A stretch of 64,000 nucleotides of DNA, from assembly GCF_023091745.1 (NCBI RefSeq), contig NC_068915.1, positions 56,106,001-56,170,000 on the forward strand, written 5' to 3'. Within the stretch, counting starts at the first letter, position 1, and every line of letters begins with the position of its first letter. This DNA is from Budorcas taxicolor (lineage: Eukaryota > Chordata > Mammalia > Artiodactyla > Bovidae). Shown here piece after piece: positions 36,290 through 47,896 of the stretch. The position numbers were made by a program, and so were the translations under genes. The notes under the pieces were generated by a model, which was not told where the DNA came from, made no database searches, and saw nothing but the letters and a program-made list of their open reading frames with translations.

Positions 36290-36460
36290 GTGATAGCCAG
36301 GATTTGGGAGCTGGGCAACCTTGGTCAAATTTCAGTATTTAACCTCTCTGTGCCACAGTTTTCTCATCAGGAAAGGGGTGGTAAGAATATCTACTTCATA
36401 AGTCTTTTGTAAAGCATCAAGAACACCAATAGCACATAGCAAATGTTAAATAAGTATGTC
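36290..36460 (+). mobile_element. MIR SINE
   Basis: ‘gggcaaccttggtcaaatttc’, ‘cctctctgtgccacagttttctcatc’ and ‘agcacatagcaaatgttaaataagt’ are MIR landmarks. Confidence 0.8.
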
Positions 36461-36779
36461 ATCATAATTATGTTTATTATCCCACAATAAACTAATAAAT
36501 CTGCCAAGATGATGACTAGCCCTATAAGCTGCCCAATAAATGCCAAATTACTTGTTTGTAAACACAGTACATGATGTATATATACAGTACACATTTATAG
36601 AATACATAGTTGGCATTACAGATGTGAACGTACATTTGCCCATGCTATCCTGACCCATTTCCAAGAGAAAGTAAAAGGAAAACAGAAGTAACATTTAAGA
36701 GTACCTTCTGTATGCCCAGCTTTCAGTATCACTTAACAACCGTAATCTTATTATCTTCCTGAACTCTACCTTGGAGGTA

Positions 36780-37400
36780 CTATGAATACCAACTGCTTCT
36801 CATCATCGCTCCTGCTCACATGCTAGGCCAAGCCACTCTCTTGTCTTTCCTGGACCACTGCAACAGCCTTCTGACTGATATCCCAGACTCTATCCTAGCC
36901 TCCTGCCTTCACAAGCAGCATATTCTCAATACAACAGCCAGAATTATTCATTTTATAACAAAAGTCACATCACATCACTCCTTGCAACTACCTAATTTCA
37001 TCTTCCCTGGCTTTGCCTGAAGCCCCCGTCGCTCAATCATCACCAAGCTGGCTTCAGTCCTATTTCTACTACATGATGCCTACCTCTCACCCATCTATCT
37101 CTTCCAAATCTACTTCCCAACATATTCCCATGGCTCGTGGCTCACTCCATCACTTGAGTAGGTCTATGCTCAAATGCTTGCTCGTTAGAGTTGCCTTCCC
37201 TAGTGCCCTTGTGCATACAAGCATGCCCTGTGCCTCAGCATTCCTTCCTCTTGTTTTCTCTATCTTCATGGCATGTTACTATGTGCCATCTGTAGACTTC
37301 TACCAGAGGATAGAAATCTTGTCTATGGTTCACTGCTGAAGGTCTTAACTTTGAACACCATCAGGCAGATAAAAGTGCTCAACAAATGTTTGCTGAAAAA
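36780..37400 (+). mobile_element. L2 LINE 3' end
   Basis: ‘ctggaccactgcaacagccttctgactgatatccc’, ‘tgctcaaatgcttgctcgttagag’ and the end ‘gtgctcaacaaatgtttgctgaa’ are the classic L2 3' region. This is one of the longest L2 pieces here. Confidence 0.85.
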
Positions 37401-37599
37401 CTCCCTCTCAACTTTGAGATGATTTAAGGTAACAAGTGGAAAGTACAAAGTTTTAAAGTTTTGTCTATTTAGGTCCCCAAGCCCCAAAGGAGCTCAAATA
37501 CAGATTTTCCCAATGCATCTAACCACTACAAGTGATCTTAGAATCAAGAACCAAGGGGAGAGAAGGGTCAGGCAGCTGGAAGCATTCCAACCCACCTAA

Positions 37600-39317
37600 A
37601 GGACTTTTAAAAATTCATCAAACAGAATAAAATATCTAAGAATAAACTTAACCAAGAAGGTGAAAGATCTATACTCTGAAAACTATAAAATACTGATGAA
37701 GGAAAATGAAGATGATACAAAGAAATCCCATGTACATGGACTGAAAGAATTAATATTGCTAAAATGGTCATACTACCTAAAGTAATATACAGATTTAATA
37801 TAATTCCTACCAAAATACCCACGATACCTTTCACAGAACTAAAACAAATACTCCTAAAGTTTACATGGAACCACAAAAGACTCGATATTCCCAAAGCAGT
37901 CTTCAGAAAATGAACAAAGCAAGAGGTATCACATTTTCTGACTTCAGACTACAGAACAGAGTTATAGTAAACAAAACAGCATGATACATAAAAACACACA
38001 TGTAGGTCAATGGAATAAAATAGAGAGCCTAGGAATAAACTCACACTTATGGCTAATTAATCTATGACAAAGAAGGCAAGAATATACAATACAGGAAAGA
38101 CAGTCTCTTGTTTGATAAGTGAGTGCGGGGAAAACTGGACAGCCTCACGAAAATCAATGAAATTGGAGCATTTGTCACACCATATACAAAAATAAACTCA
38201 AAATAGATTAAAGACCTCAAGGTAAGACTGGAAACTATATAACTCTTGAAAAGAACACAGGCAGAACACTCTGTGACATAAATCATAGCAATATTTTTTT
38301 GGAGGATCTGTCTCCTAAGGCAAAGGAATCAAAAGCAAACATAAACAAATGGACGTCATCAAATTTAAGCCTTTGCACAGCAAAGGAAACCATCCACAAA
38401 ATGAAAATACAACCTACTGAACGGGATAAAATATTTACAAATGATATGACCAATATGATTATAGCTGATACATTCAATAGTAAACTCAATATCAAAAACA
38501 CAAATAACTCAGTTAATGGTTATAGCTCATACATTCAATATTAAACTCAGGATCAAAAAAACAAATAACTCAGTTAAAAAGTGGATGGAAGACTTAAATA
38601 GATATTTCACCAAAGATGACATATAGATGGCCAACAGGAACATAAAAAGATGATCAATATTGCTAATCAGAGAAATGCAAATCAAAACCACAATGGGATA
38701 TCACCTCACACCTGTCAGGATGACTATCATCAAAAAGAACCCAAATTACAAACGTTGGCAAAGATGTGTTAAAAAGGGAACTCTCATACACTCTTGGTGG
38801 GAATGTAAATTGGTATAACCACTGTGGAAAAACAGAACGGAGGCTTCTCAAAAAAACAAAACACAGAACTACCATAGAATTCAGCAATTCTACTCCTGGA
38901 TATATATCCAAAAAACAAAACACCAATTTGAAAACATACATGCACCCCAATGTTCATAGCAGCATTATTTATAATAGTCAAATACAGAAGCAACCTTAGT
39001 GTCCATCAATAGACGGACAGACAAAGAAGATGTGATATATATACACATGGAATACAAAGGAATGTTGCTCAGCTATACAAAGAAAGAATGAAATTCTGTC
39101 ATTTCCAACAATATGCATGTACCTAGACATTATTAAGCTTAGTGAAAGAAGTCAGACAAATACTGTTATCTTATATTCAGAATCTAAAAAATGAATGAGA
39201 CAAAACAGAGACAGATTCACAGATACAGAGAGCAGACTAGTGCTTACCAGTGAGGGGAGGGGAGTAGGAAGTGGCAAAATAGGGATAGGCGATTAAGAAA
39301 TATACACTACCATGTGC
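37600..39317 (+). mobile_element. L1 ORF2 3' half and 3' UTR (first part)
   Basis: ORF2 traces run along the plus strand (KNKIKYLRINLTKKVKDLYS-like at 37620; ‘atgggatatcacctcacacctgtcagg’; ‘ctcttggtgggaatgtaaattgg’). Stops and indels are frequent. A 56 bp tandem duplication occurs at about 38461-38575. A reversed SINE interrupts it at 39318, after which L1 resumes. Confidence 0.88.
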
Positions 39318-39433
39318 TGGTGGTTTACTCGCTAAGATCTTCCCAACCCAGGGATCAAACCCTGGTCTTCTGAATTGTAGGCAGTCTACTGCACACCAGG
39401 CAGATTCTTTACTGACTGAGCCACCAAGGACAT
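39318..39433 (-). mobile_element. tRNA-Glu SINE head inserted in L1
   Basis: ‘gatcttcccaacccagggatcaaaccctgg’ to ‘tttactgactgagccaccaagg’ is the reversed Bov-tA head. ‘CCATG/ACATG’ occurs at both edges, so it is a nested, younger insertion. Confidence 0.85.
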
Positions 39434-39570
39434 GTATAAAATAAATGAGCAACGTGGATATATTGAATAGCATATCCATTAGTTTGCAATAACCTTAAAT
39501 GGAGTATAATTCATAAAGATTGTACAACTGAAACTAATATAATATTGTAAATCAAGTATACTTCAATTAA
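39434..39570 (+). mobile_element. L1 3' UTR tail (continuation)
   Basis: ‘ggagtataattcataaagattgtacaactgaaac’ then ‘aagtatacttcaattaaaaaaa’ completes the L1 broken by the SINE. Confidence 0.82.
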
Positions 39571-40187
39571 AAAAAATCATAGGTTGGGACAGCCACCCCC
39601 CTCCAAATGCCTAGAGTAAGAAAAACCACCACAGTAAACCACTTCCCACTACCCATCCCCCCACCCATTACCAGTGTAACTTTGCCTATTCCCCAGTTAA
39701 ACGAGGAAAGAAAATAACTGAAAAACTTGGGCCACTTCATTAAACCATAAAGCCATTAAATATTCAGTGCTGACAACTTTTGGAATCCCATCTGCCTGAT
39801 TTTAATATCTTTGGGGAGGGAAAAAGTAGCAATAGTATAACTAAATTCACTCAAATTTAATCTATTTCTTTCTTAAAAAAGCATACCATTTTAAAATCAT
39901 AAACATAAACTTACAGTATTTAGAAACCTGCAAATGTGTTGAAATAATAGACTTAAAAATAATAGGATCACAGGACAGAAAAGAGCCTTAAAAATGTAAA
40001 CTAAATAAGTTAGGCTGCCACATGAATACAGAGACTCTTCAATGTCAATACAAAAAAACAATGGAAGTTTACTGTATTCCAAAACAGTCACCCCCAATTG
40101 AGTGGGAATCAAGAAAAGGGTGAGAAATTACTTTTACTGGTCACAGTGACTGAGGGCTACCAGAAAAGAGGAGAGTTGACTGACTTA

Positions 40188-40402
40188 GGACATCCTAGTG
40201 GTAAAGAATCTGCCTGCTAACGCAGGAGACAGAATAAGACGTGGCTTTGATTCCTGGGTTGTGAAGATTCTCTGGAGGAAGACGTGGCAACCCACTCCAG
40301 TATGCTTGCCTGGACAATGCCATGGACAGAGCAGCCTGGCAGGCTACAGTCCACGGGGTCACAAAGAGTCGGGCAGGACTGAAGTGACTTAGCACGCATA
40401 AT
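40188..40402 (+). mobile_element. Bov-tA SINE
   Basis: Head CATCCTAGTGGTAAAGAATC, tRNA part ‘ggctttgattcctgggttg’, then the Bov-A body to GACTTAGCACGCATAATG. Confidence 0.9.
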
Positions 40403-41099
40403 GATACCCAAGGTAGAAACCTCAGGCACAATTTTTACTCCTCCAAATCTCTAGAGCTAATCAGCTATCCCCAAAGGATACCTGGCACTATAGATGATGA
40501 AAGAAAAGTGTCCCTGATTTCAAGTTATTTATGTGGAGAAATAGCTAATCTCTTACAAACGTCGGGAGGTCCATATAAATAACACACTGAACTAGGGAGT
40601 TCAGGCTACAGGTCTTAACTGAATTCTACTTTTGCTTCAGTACCGAATATAGTCACAAGAAGGAGGTATCACTGTATTTCACATCAAACAAACTTATTGT
40701 TTAATACTAAGATGTTAACTTCACATAGTCATAAAGACAAATCGTTCCACCCTGCTCCCCACAACCATGCAGAAGAGGAAGTGGTTTTGAGAAAGCACGC
40801 TTGCTGTCATTACTCTATCCCATCGTATAGAGCAAATTACGAAAGGTCAGAGATCAAGAACTCTACTGTTCTAGTCTAAGTCCTTACATCCTTTGTGTCC
40901 AATTGGTTGGTCATTTAGTATGCCTCTCCCCTGCCACTGGTCACCTACCTTATCTTGTGATAACACTGCCCCCATTTAACCCCTTATGCGAAGCCCAGTT
41001 CCCTCAACTCTGAACTCTTTCCTCCACTGCCCCAGGTTCTCTACATTGAGCCCTCTTTCCCCTTCATCAAAACACATCCATCCTCTTTCATTCTCCCTC

Positions 41100-41310
41100 A
41101 GACTTCTATTGCTAATGTTAACAGCCACTATCTGTGGAGTGATTACAAACCAACTTTATAGGATCTCATTTAATCCTCACAGTTGCCTTAGGAGGAAAGC
41201 CCCATGCCTAAAACCAAACAGCAGGAAAACAGTGGATAAGTTTCAGAATTCCAACAGTCAGACTCTACAACCTGTGCTGTTAACTGTGATGCCTCCTAAT
41301 ACCTATGTGA
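41100..41310 (+). mobile_element. MIR-like SINE
   Basis: ‘aggatctcatttaatcctcacagttgccttaggagg’ is the MIR core, with a decayed 3' half. Confidence 0.7.
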
Positions 41311-41519
41311 TCGATTTAACAGTAGAAAGGGCTCAAGGACTTCCTATTTTCCCTCTCATTTGACTGTTCTACTATACATAAGCATTTAGAGTCTCTAGGG
41401 AAATGCTGCTGAACTATAACATCCCTTGCGAACTTAAGTTATATAAGCCTTTGCAGCTGTGAGCATATGAGTCCATGTAAGTAAGTAAATACAGAAGCCT
41501 AAAGTCATTTACTTTTAAT

Positions 41520-41780
41520 TGTTTGAGATACTCAGGCCACAGTACACAAAGCACAGAGCTCTAGAGTCAGGCTGCCTGAACTCCAACCCAGCCTTTCCCA
41601 CTTGTTTTCTATGTCCCTGAAGACAGTTAACTTCCCTGAAGCTCAGTTTCCTTGTCTATAAAATGAAGATAAAATATCTGCTAGGATTTCTGCTAGAATT
41701 AAACAAGTCAAATACATAAGGCATATAGAAAAGCACCTGACATGAATTATGAGTGTACAAAAAATGCTGGCTAATTCATC
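41520..41780 (+). mobile_element. MIR SINE
   Basis: ‘agagtcaggctgcctgaactccaacccagc’, ‘ctcagtttccttgtctataaaatgaag’ and ‘gcacctgacatgaattatgagtg’ form a near-complete MIR. Confidence 0.85.
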
Positions 41781-41999
41781 CGTGGTCTATAATATTGTAG
41801 TTGGTCATATTCATACTGTATTATTGCACTTGGTGTGATGCGTATTCTCCTGCCTGCTTCATAAAATTACATTCCTTTCAATTAGCACCATCAATTATTC
41901 TTCTAATAAACCTACAAAGCACCTCACACAGCAGTAAACAGTTTCATTAATTTAGTAAACTATAGATGTCATTATAATAGTGAGAATGAAGATTTTTAC

Positions 42000-42240
42000 C
42001 TGAAGACTTTAGACTTGGGAAACAGCATAGTGATGTCCAGTGATCGTAGCTCTGCTGGGTAATACCTACATGAACTTGAGAAAGTTCCTTTAATTTTCTG
42101 AGACACACTGTGGTCATCTGTAAGCAGTGATGATAAACGAGAACCTCACAAGACTCTTTTGAGGATGAAATGAGTGAATATGCATAAAGATCTTAGTTCC
42201 TGGCAAGCAACAAGCACTTAATTAGTGGCTGCTGGATGGA
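42000..42240 (+). mobile_element. MIR SINE
   Basis: ‘gaacttgagaaagttcctttaattttctgag’, ‘aggatgaaatgagtgaat’ and ‘gcaagcacttaattagtggct’ fit a MIR. Confidence 0.75.
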
Positions 42241-43401
42241 GAGTAACAGAGGTTTGAGCTGAAAATAGTCAGACTCCAGGCAAAAGCCTTCCACAGCTTG
42301 GATCAAGGAGAAGACTGTTCTAAGTCATGCTTTGATTATTTTATTTTCTGTGCAATCTGAAAGACACAACTCTTTCAAAATCAAGAATATGTATTTCACA
42401 GCCAGTGAAGGCCAGTAGTGACCATTCCTTTACTTTGTATGAGTTTATTATTAGCCTAAGTAGTACCTGGGTTTAGGTGTTTTCGATAACATCCCAGTAA
42501 GTTATGTGGCTCTCAACACTCCTTAGCTTCAGTAAGTCCCTTTTCTTTCAAACTGTCTATCCAGATTTTAAGTTAATTGGCTGATGTTTGAGACTGTTTA
42601 ATTTTTAATTCAGAGATCTTTAAAGTGGGGCCACAGTTCTTAGGCAAGCATTTTCCCAAGTTCCTACAAGAGCAGGAGTGGGGGTAAAATCATTAACAAA
42701 CCAAAGCCCACACCGCAATGGAGGAAAGCTACCTGGGTGCCCCTGAAACCTGCTCATTCCAGCTCCCTCCTACCCACATCTGTGTCCTGGCAGCTGAAAG
42801 GACACTCAGACCCTTCAGGATTCTTGATATAAGCATGAGAACATACATATTCTTCAGGATTCTGTTCTATTTCATGCTACCTTGAACATACCTTTAATGT
42901 TTAATTGGCTGAGATAAAAATTTGCATGATATTACACTTCAATAAAAAGATTTTAAAATGTACACTTATGATACATGCACTTTTATATATCAATTTTTAA
43001 ATTTGGATACGAATGTATCGGATGTATTCTCCACTATTTCTCTGAATTTGAGTCACATTTTTTGACTAACAACCAGATGTTTCAAAATAGCCTACTGTGA
43101 ATGGTTTCCTCTCTTAGCATTTATAAATAGCACCCTGACCTCTTTTCCAACTGAATTTGAGGGCTTGTTCATATTGGCTCTGTAATTATCTAAGTCTCTT
43201 TTTTCTTAGGTAAAAGGATATCTCAGCAAGTGTCTCTTAACTGATTGACTCATTTATTAACATTTATTCATTAAATAAATATTTAAGGATCGCTAACTAC
43301 TCTCTCCAAGATAACATAACAGGGAGAAACATTTGCAGTTCAAGATAACACCTATCATCTCATTTGAGAACAGTGCTACTGTGTGTATATATACATATAT
43401 A

Positions 43402-44830
43402 TTCTAATCCTGAAAGACGATGTTGTTAAAGTGCTACACTCAGTATGCCAGCAAATTTGGAAAACTCAGCAGTGGCCACAAGACTGGAAAAGGTCAATTT
43501 CCATTCCAATGACAAAGAATGTTCAAATTACTGTACAATTGCACTCATTTCTCATGAAAACAAGATTATGCTCAAAATCCTTCAAGTTAGGCTTCAGGAG
43601 TACGTGAACCGAAAACTTCCAGATGTACCAGGAGGGTTTTTAAAAGGCAGAGGAACCAAAGATCATATTGCCAACATGCCCTGGATCACAGAAAAAACAA
43701 AGGATTTTTTTTTTAATCTATTTCTGCTTCATTGACCACGTTAAAGACTTTAACTGTATGGATCACAGCAAACTTTGGAAAATTCCTTCAAGAGATGGTA
43801 ATACCAGACCACATTACCTATCTCCTGAGAAACCTGTATGCAGGTCAAGCAGCAGCAGTTAGAACGAGACATGGAACAATGGACTGGTTCAAAATTGGGA
43901 AAGCAGAAAGTCAAGGCTGTATATTGTCACCCTGCTTATTTAACTTCTATGCAGAGTATATCACGTGAGATGTCAGGTTGGATGATTCACAAGCTGGAAT
44001 CAAGATTGCCAGGAGAAATACCAACAACCTCAGATACGCAGATGATACCACTTTAATGGCAGAAAGTGAAGAGGAACTAAAGAGCCCTTGATGAGGGTAA
44101 AAGAGGAGAGTGAAAAAGCTGGCTGAAAACTCAGTATTAATAAAAAAGAAGATCATGGCATCCAACTCCATCACTTCATGGCAAATAGATGGGCAAAAAA
44201 AGTGGAAGCAGCGCCAGATTTCATTTTCTTGGGCTCCAAAATTACTGTGGATGGTGGCTGCAGCCATGAAATTAAAAAACACTTGCTCCTTGGAAGAAAA
44301 GTTACGACAAACCTAAGTGTAAAAAAAAGCAAAGACGTCATTTTGCCAACAAAGGTCCATGTGAACAAAGGTATGGTTTTTCCAGTAGTCATGTATGGTG
44401 AGTTGCACCATAAAGAAGACTGAGCATCAAAATTGATGCTCAAATTGAGCTTTTGAAATTGATGCTTTCAAATTGTGGAGTTGGAGGAGACTCTTGAGAC
44501 TCTCAAGGGACTCTTCAGAGTCCCTTTGACTGCAAGGAGATCAAACCAGATTTCCTAAAGGAAATCAACCCTGAATATTCATTGAAAGGACTGATGCTGA
44601 AGCTCCAATACTTTGGCCACCTGATGCAAAGAGCCATTGGAAAAGAATCTGATGCTTGGAAAGACTGAGGCCAAGAGGAGAAAGGGACAACAGAGGATAA
44701 GATGGTTGGATGGCATCACTAACTCAGTGTACACGAGTTTGAGCAAACTCAGTGAGATAGTAAAGGACAGGGAAGACTGGCGTGCTATCATTCATGGGGT
44801 CACAAAGTCAGACACGACTTAGTGACTAAA
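43402..44830 (+). mobile_element. BovB (RTE) LINE, 5'-truncated 1.4 kb copy
   Basis: Starts in the reverse transcriptase (ILKDDVVKVLHSVCQQ), followed by GGFLKGRGTKDHIANMPWIT, a T-run expansion near 43706, KLWK and PCLF-type motifs. The active-site box is still RYADDTTLMAESEEELK (about 44030-44085). At least five frameshifts separate the pieces. It ends at CACGACTTAGTGACTAAA, next to a TA run. About 44410-44520 contains extra small duplications (GAGCATCAA…TTGATGCTC). Non-functional. Confidence 0.93.
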
Positions 44831-44853
44831 AAATTTTATATATATATATATAA
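44831..44853. repeat. (TA)n microsatellite at the BovB 3' end
   Basis: About eleven TA units directly follow the BovB 3' terminus. Confidence 0.85.
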
Positions 44854-44904
44854 AAAACACTAAAAAGAAAGTGAAATGAAATGTCTTCTCTCCAGGAGTT
44901 TTTT

Positions 44905-44959
44905 GGCTGTAACCATGTTACAGCCATATGCATGTCAAGGGAAAATGACATGCATATGG
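44905..44959. repeat. Two overlapping perfect hairpins beside a SINE
   Basis: Hairpin 1: GGCTGTAAC (44905-44913), loop CAT, GTTACAGCC (44917-44925). Hairpin 2: CCATATGCATGTCA (44924-44937), 8 nt loop, exact complement at 44946-44959. The second arm of hairpin 2 overlaps the SINE's target-site duplication. Confidence 0.9.
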
Positions 44960-44961
44960 AC

Positions 44962-45237
44962 TGCTGCTACTGCTAAATCGCTTCAGTCGTGTCCGACTCT
45001 TGTGCGACCCCATAGACAGCAGCCCACCAGGCTCCACCGTCCCTGGGATTCTCCAGGCAAGAACACTGGAGTGGGTTGCCATTTCCTTCTCCAATGCATG
45101 AAAGGGAAAAGTGACAGTGAAATCGCTCAGCCGTGTCCGACCCTCAGCGACCCCATGGACCACAGCCTTCCAGGCTCCTCGGTCCATGGGATTTTCCAGG
45201 CAAGAATACTGGAGTCAGTTGCCACTGCCTTCTCCAA
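44962..45237 (-). mobile_element. BOV-A2 SINE (reverse) with target-site duplication
   Basis: Dimeric Bov-A body reversed. Flanks TGCATATGGAC (44951-44961) and TGTATATGGAC (45238-45248) agree at 10 of 11 bases. Confidence 0.92.
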
Positions 45238-46086
45238 TGTATATGGACAGTTCTTCATAAGTCAGTAAGAGCCAGTAAAAGAGGAACACCAAAATTGGAA
45301 GACTCAAATGTACCCAATAAAAACATTTCAAGAGTAATGATGAGAAAACTTAAGTCTTATGAGCTTGACTTTCACATGGTTCATATTTTAAGCATTGTTT
45401 CATGTATAATTACATAGAGAAGTAGCACCATCATCTTTCAAGAATTCCAAGGAACTCTTAAAAATTTCAAATTGACTCCATAAATATAACTGAAATATGC
45501 AGCAATTCAGAACTCTGAGGATGGAGTGATCAGTGAAGGAGCTACAGAGGGGAATTTCAAGATGTATGGGAATGTAGCACGTGGAGACAGCAGTCATTGC
45601 CACAAAGCGGGGCAATGAGGGAGATGTCTTTAGGCAATCAAACGGATGAGAAGACATCTCATAGCCTCCAGTCTCCCATCAATCACATTTGATCAAAGCT
45701 AAGAAATATTTCCAACATTAATAAAAAGTTCTTTACCTAATATTTTCCAGAAATTCATCAGTTTAGAAAGTGCAAAGATTGGATTCAATAAACGATTCAA
45801 CAAACAAATAAGAAAGAAAAAAAAAAAACTTGCTAAAACATTAAAATAATTTCTTCTTAAAAGCAACGGCTGTCATTCATAAGTTACATTTTTATAGCAT
45901 CTTTCACTGAACTTTCTCAAAGTTGCTAAGAGGTGGGATAGAAAGAAAGCAGAAACAGAAAATTTCCCAAATATCATGACATTTATAATACAGAGTTCTA
46001 AGCTGGTTTTTAAAACTTCACAGTCTTATGGTGCTAGTTTAAGACTTTCTTCCAAAAAAACTGCAATTCATTATAATCTCAGTCCT

Positions 46087-46303
46087 ATGCTGCTGCTGCT
46101 GCTAAGCTGCTTCAGTCCTGTCCGACTCTTTGCCACCGTATGGACCCTAGGCTGACAGGCTCCTCTGTCCAAGGGATTTCCCAGGCAAGAATACTGGAAT
46201 AGGTTGCTATGCCCTCCTCCAGGGGATCTTCCTGACCCAGGGATAAAACCCAGGTCTCCTTAATTGCAGGCAGATTCTTTATGGTCTAAGCCGTCAGGGA
46301 AGC
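46087..46303 (-). mobile_element. Bov-tA SINE (reverse)
   Basis: GCTGCTGCTGCTGCTAAGCT start, reversed Bov-A body and reversed tRNA head to GTCTAAGCCGTCAGGGAAGC. Confidence 0.9.
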
Positions 46304-46399
46304 TTCTTAGGCCTCTACTTAATCACAGTAACTAAGTAGCTGAATTGAAAAGTACTCTATCTAGAAGGCTCAAACTGCAGTGATATGAGATGGTTAAGA

Positions 46400-46600
46400 A
46401 ATTTGTTTTTAGAAGCAGACACAGATAATACAAAGAACAAACTACTGATCACCAGTGTGAAGAAGGAAGGGGGAAGGGGCAATGTGGGGGTAGGTGGGGG
46501 GAAAAAGAGGCTACTATTGGATTAAATGAAATCATATGTGAGAAACTTTTGAAAAAAGAAGCACTATCGAATTCAAATAAACTTTCATTAAAAAATTTAA
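46400..46600 (+). mobile_element. L1 3' UTR fragment
   Basis: ‘agcagacacagataatacaaagaacaaactactgatcacc’ and the G-rich block that follows match the start of an L1 3' UTR. Confidence 0.6.
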
Positions 46601-47543
46601 TATTCAAGAGATATAGGAAAAATGGAAAAAAAATACATATTTGTTTTTAAATGTACCAGTTTCTCCTTTCATGGACTATCCATATAAAATCTGACTTATG
46701 GAGGAAGGAAAAAAATGCAAACACACTTCCCCACAAATAAGTTTTAACAAGTCATTTAACTTTCCCTCTAGGTATATTTTCATTTAAACAAATCTTTGAG
46801 TACTGACAAATCAAGTCTATAGAAAACACTCTTGGTGTTAAGACCCACCTTAAGTGTGTATTTGTTAAACAGCTGTCTGAAAAGTAGCCAGGGAGATATT
46901 TCCACTTTAGGCTCTAGCCTAGTTCCATGACCCATTTTACTTTTTCTTTCTTTTTAAAACACTGTTAAACAGTGGAAGGTCATGAGAATTTTCCCCTCAA
47001 TATTTCTCTTGTAAGTGTATGGAAGTCACAAGTATAAGTTTAGAAGTATTTCTCTTTTCCCCTTAAAAAAGTTACCTTCCTTTTTAAAATAGTCATAACT
47101 TTCATCTTCCAATTACTTACGGGCAATGTTCCCGTAAACTCATGCGGGCGAAGAGTGCTTATTAAGTGCGGGAGAAATCAATACTGAGCTTGTAAGTACA
47201 ACACTATTATTGGTAATCACAATGACATCCGATTATACGTACTTTTAAAAATAGCTTATTTTCGGTACTTTTTTTTTTTAAACCGAAAGGATATATTCCA
47301 CTAAGCAGACTACTTCAAGGACAACCTTGCAAAAAAAAAAAAAAAGGTTGCTATCACCATACAAACTTGCAACAGCCTAAAATGTCATTATTCCAAACAA
47401 ACTAGCTTCTAATTTGCCTCTAATCATCAAAGGTTATAGTTCACAATATATTTTCACAAAGACTTCCCCCCAGTAAAAATTACTCCAGATCGCCGCAAGG
47501 AGGTGAGGCGAACGTTTAAGAAAAGAAGTAAGGATGAACTTAC

Positions 47544-47690
47544 CTCGTTTAATAAGACGGGCACCCATTCTCCCCGGAGACCTGTCTCCAAACGTCAACG
47601 AGAAAATCAATCTGGTAAACTCCCTGTCGACAGTTTCGGTTAGGTTCAGGCAGGTGGAGGCCAAATGATTGTAATTAAAGTTAATTAACA
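47544..47690 (-). other. ARAP2: Candidate ARAP2 noncoding exon B (3' end at 47544; 5' end uncertain)
   Basis: On the minus strand TTAAACGAG|GTAAGTT is a near-consensus donor with last exon base 47544. It could close an alternative first exon, or an internal exon whose acceptor might be the AG before about 47695 (…GACCGCAG). Sequence alone does not decide which donor is used. Confidence 0.4.
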
Positions 47691-47780
47691 GGCCTGCGGT
47701 CTCAAAGTGTAGAACAAGTAGGGTGCAGGGGAGCACAGGGATCCGAGCGAACTCATTCTCTCTACCGAGTAATTAACTGC
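47667..47780. promoter_or_regulatory. TAATTA homeodomain-type motif cluster near the ARAP2 promoter
   Basis: TAATTA occurs at 47672-47677, 47682-47687 (inside the palindrome GTTAATTAAC, 47680-47689) and 47770-47775. These cores suit many homeodomain factors. The palindrome resembles two HNF1 half-sites but lacks the usual one-base spacer. Binding is inferred. Confidence 0.3.
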
Positions 47781-47896
47781 TGCCTGAAACTCACTGAAGG
47801 GCAGCTCCTTTTCGAGGAAGGGGTCTAGCTGTCTGTCCGGCTCTTCCCACTCCTGGGTCAAATCCCATTACTAAGTAGAGTTTTTGTATCACTTAC

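Larger units (their letters stand above)
32486..47543 (-). other. ARAP2 5' UTR intron and its content
   Basis: About 15 kb between the candidate first exons and the first coding exon. It holds Bov-tA, BOV-A2, BovB, L1, L2 and MIR elements, listed separately. Positions 32500-33540, 39575-40180, 42250-43400, 45260-46080 and 46600-47540 have no recognised element. No alternative coding exon is supported. Confidence 0.7.

Noticed and set aside
47117..47137. TTACGGG/CCCGTAA 7 bp inverted repeat near the CpG-island shore
   Set aside because: Short stem with an equal-length loop; expected by chance in 64 kb, and no further support.
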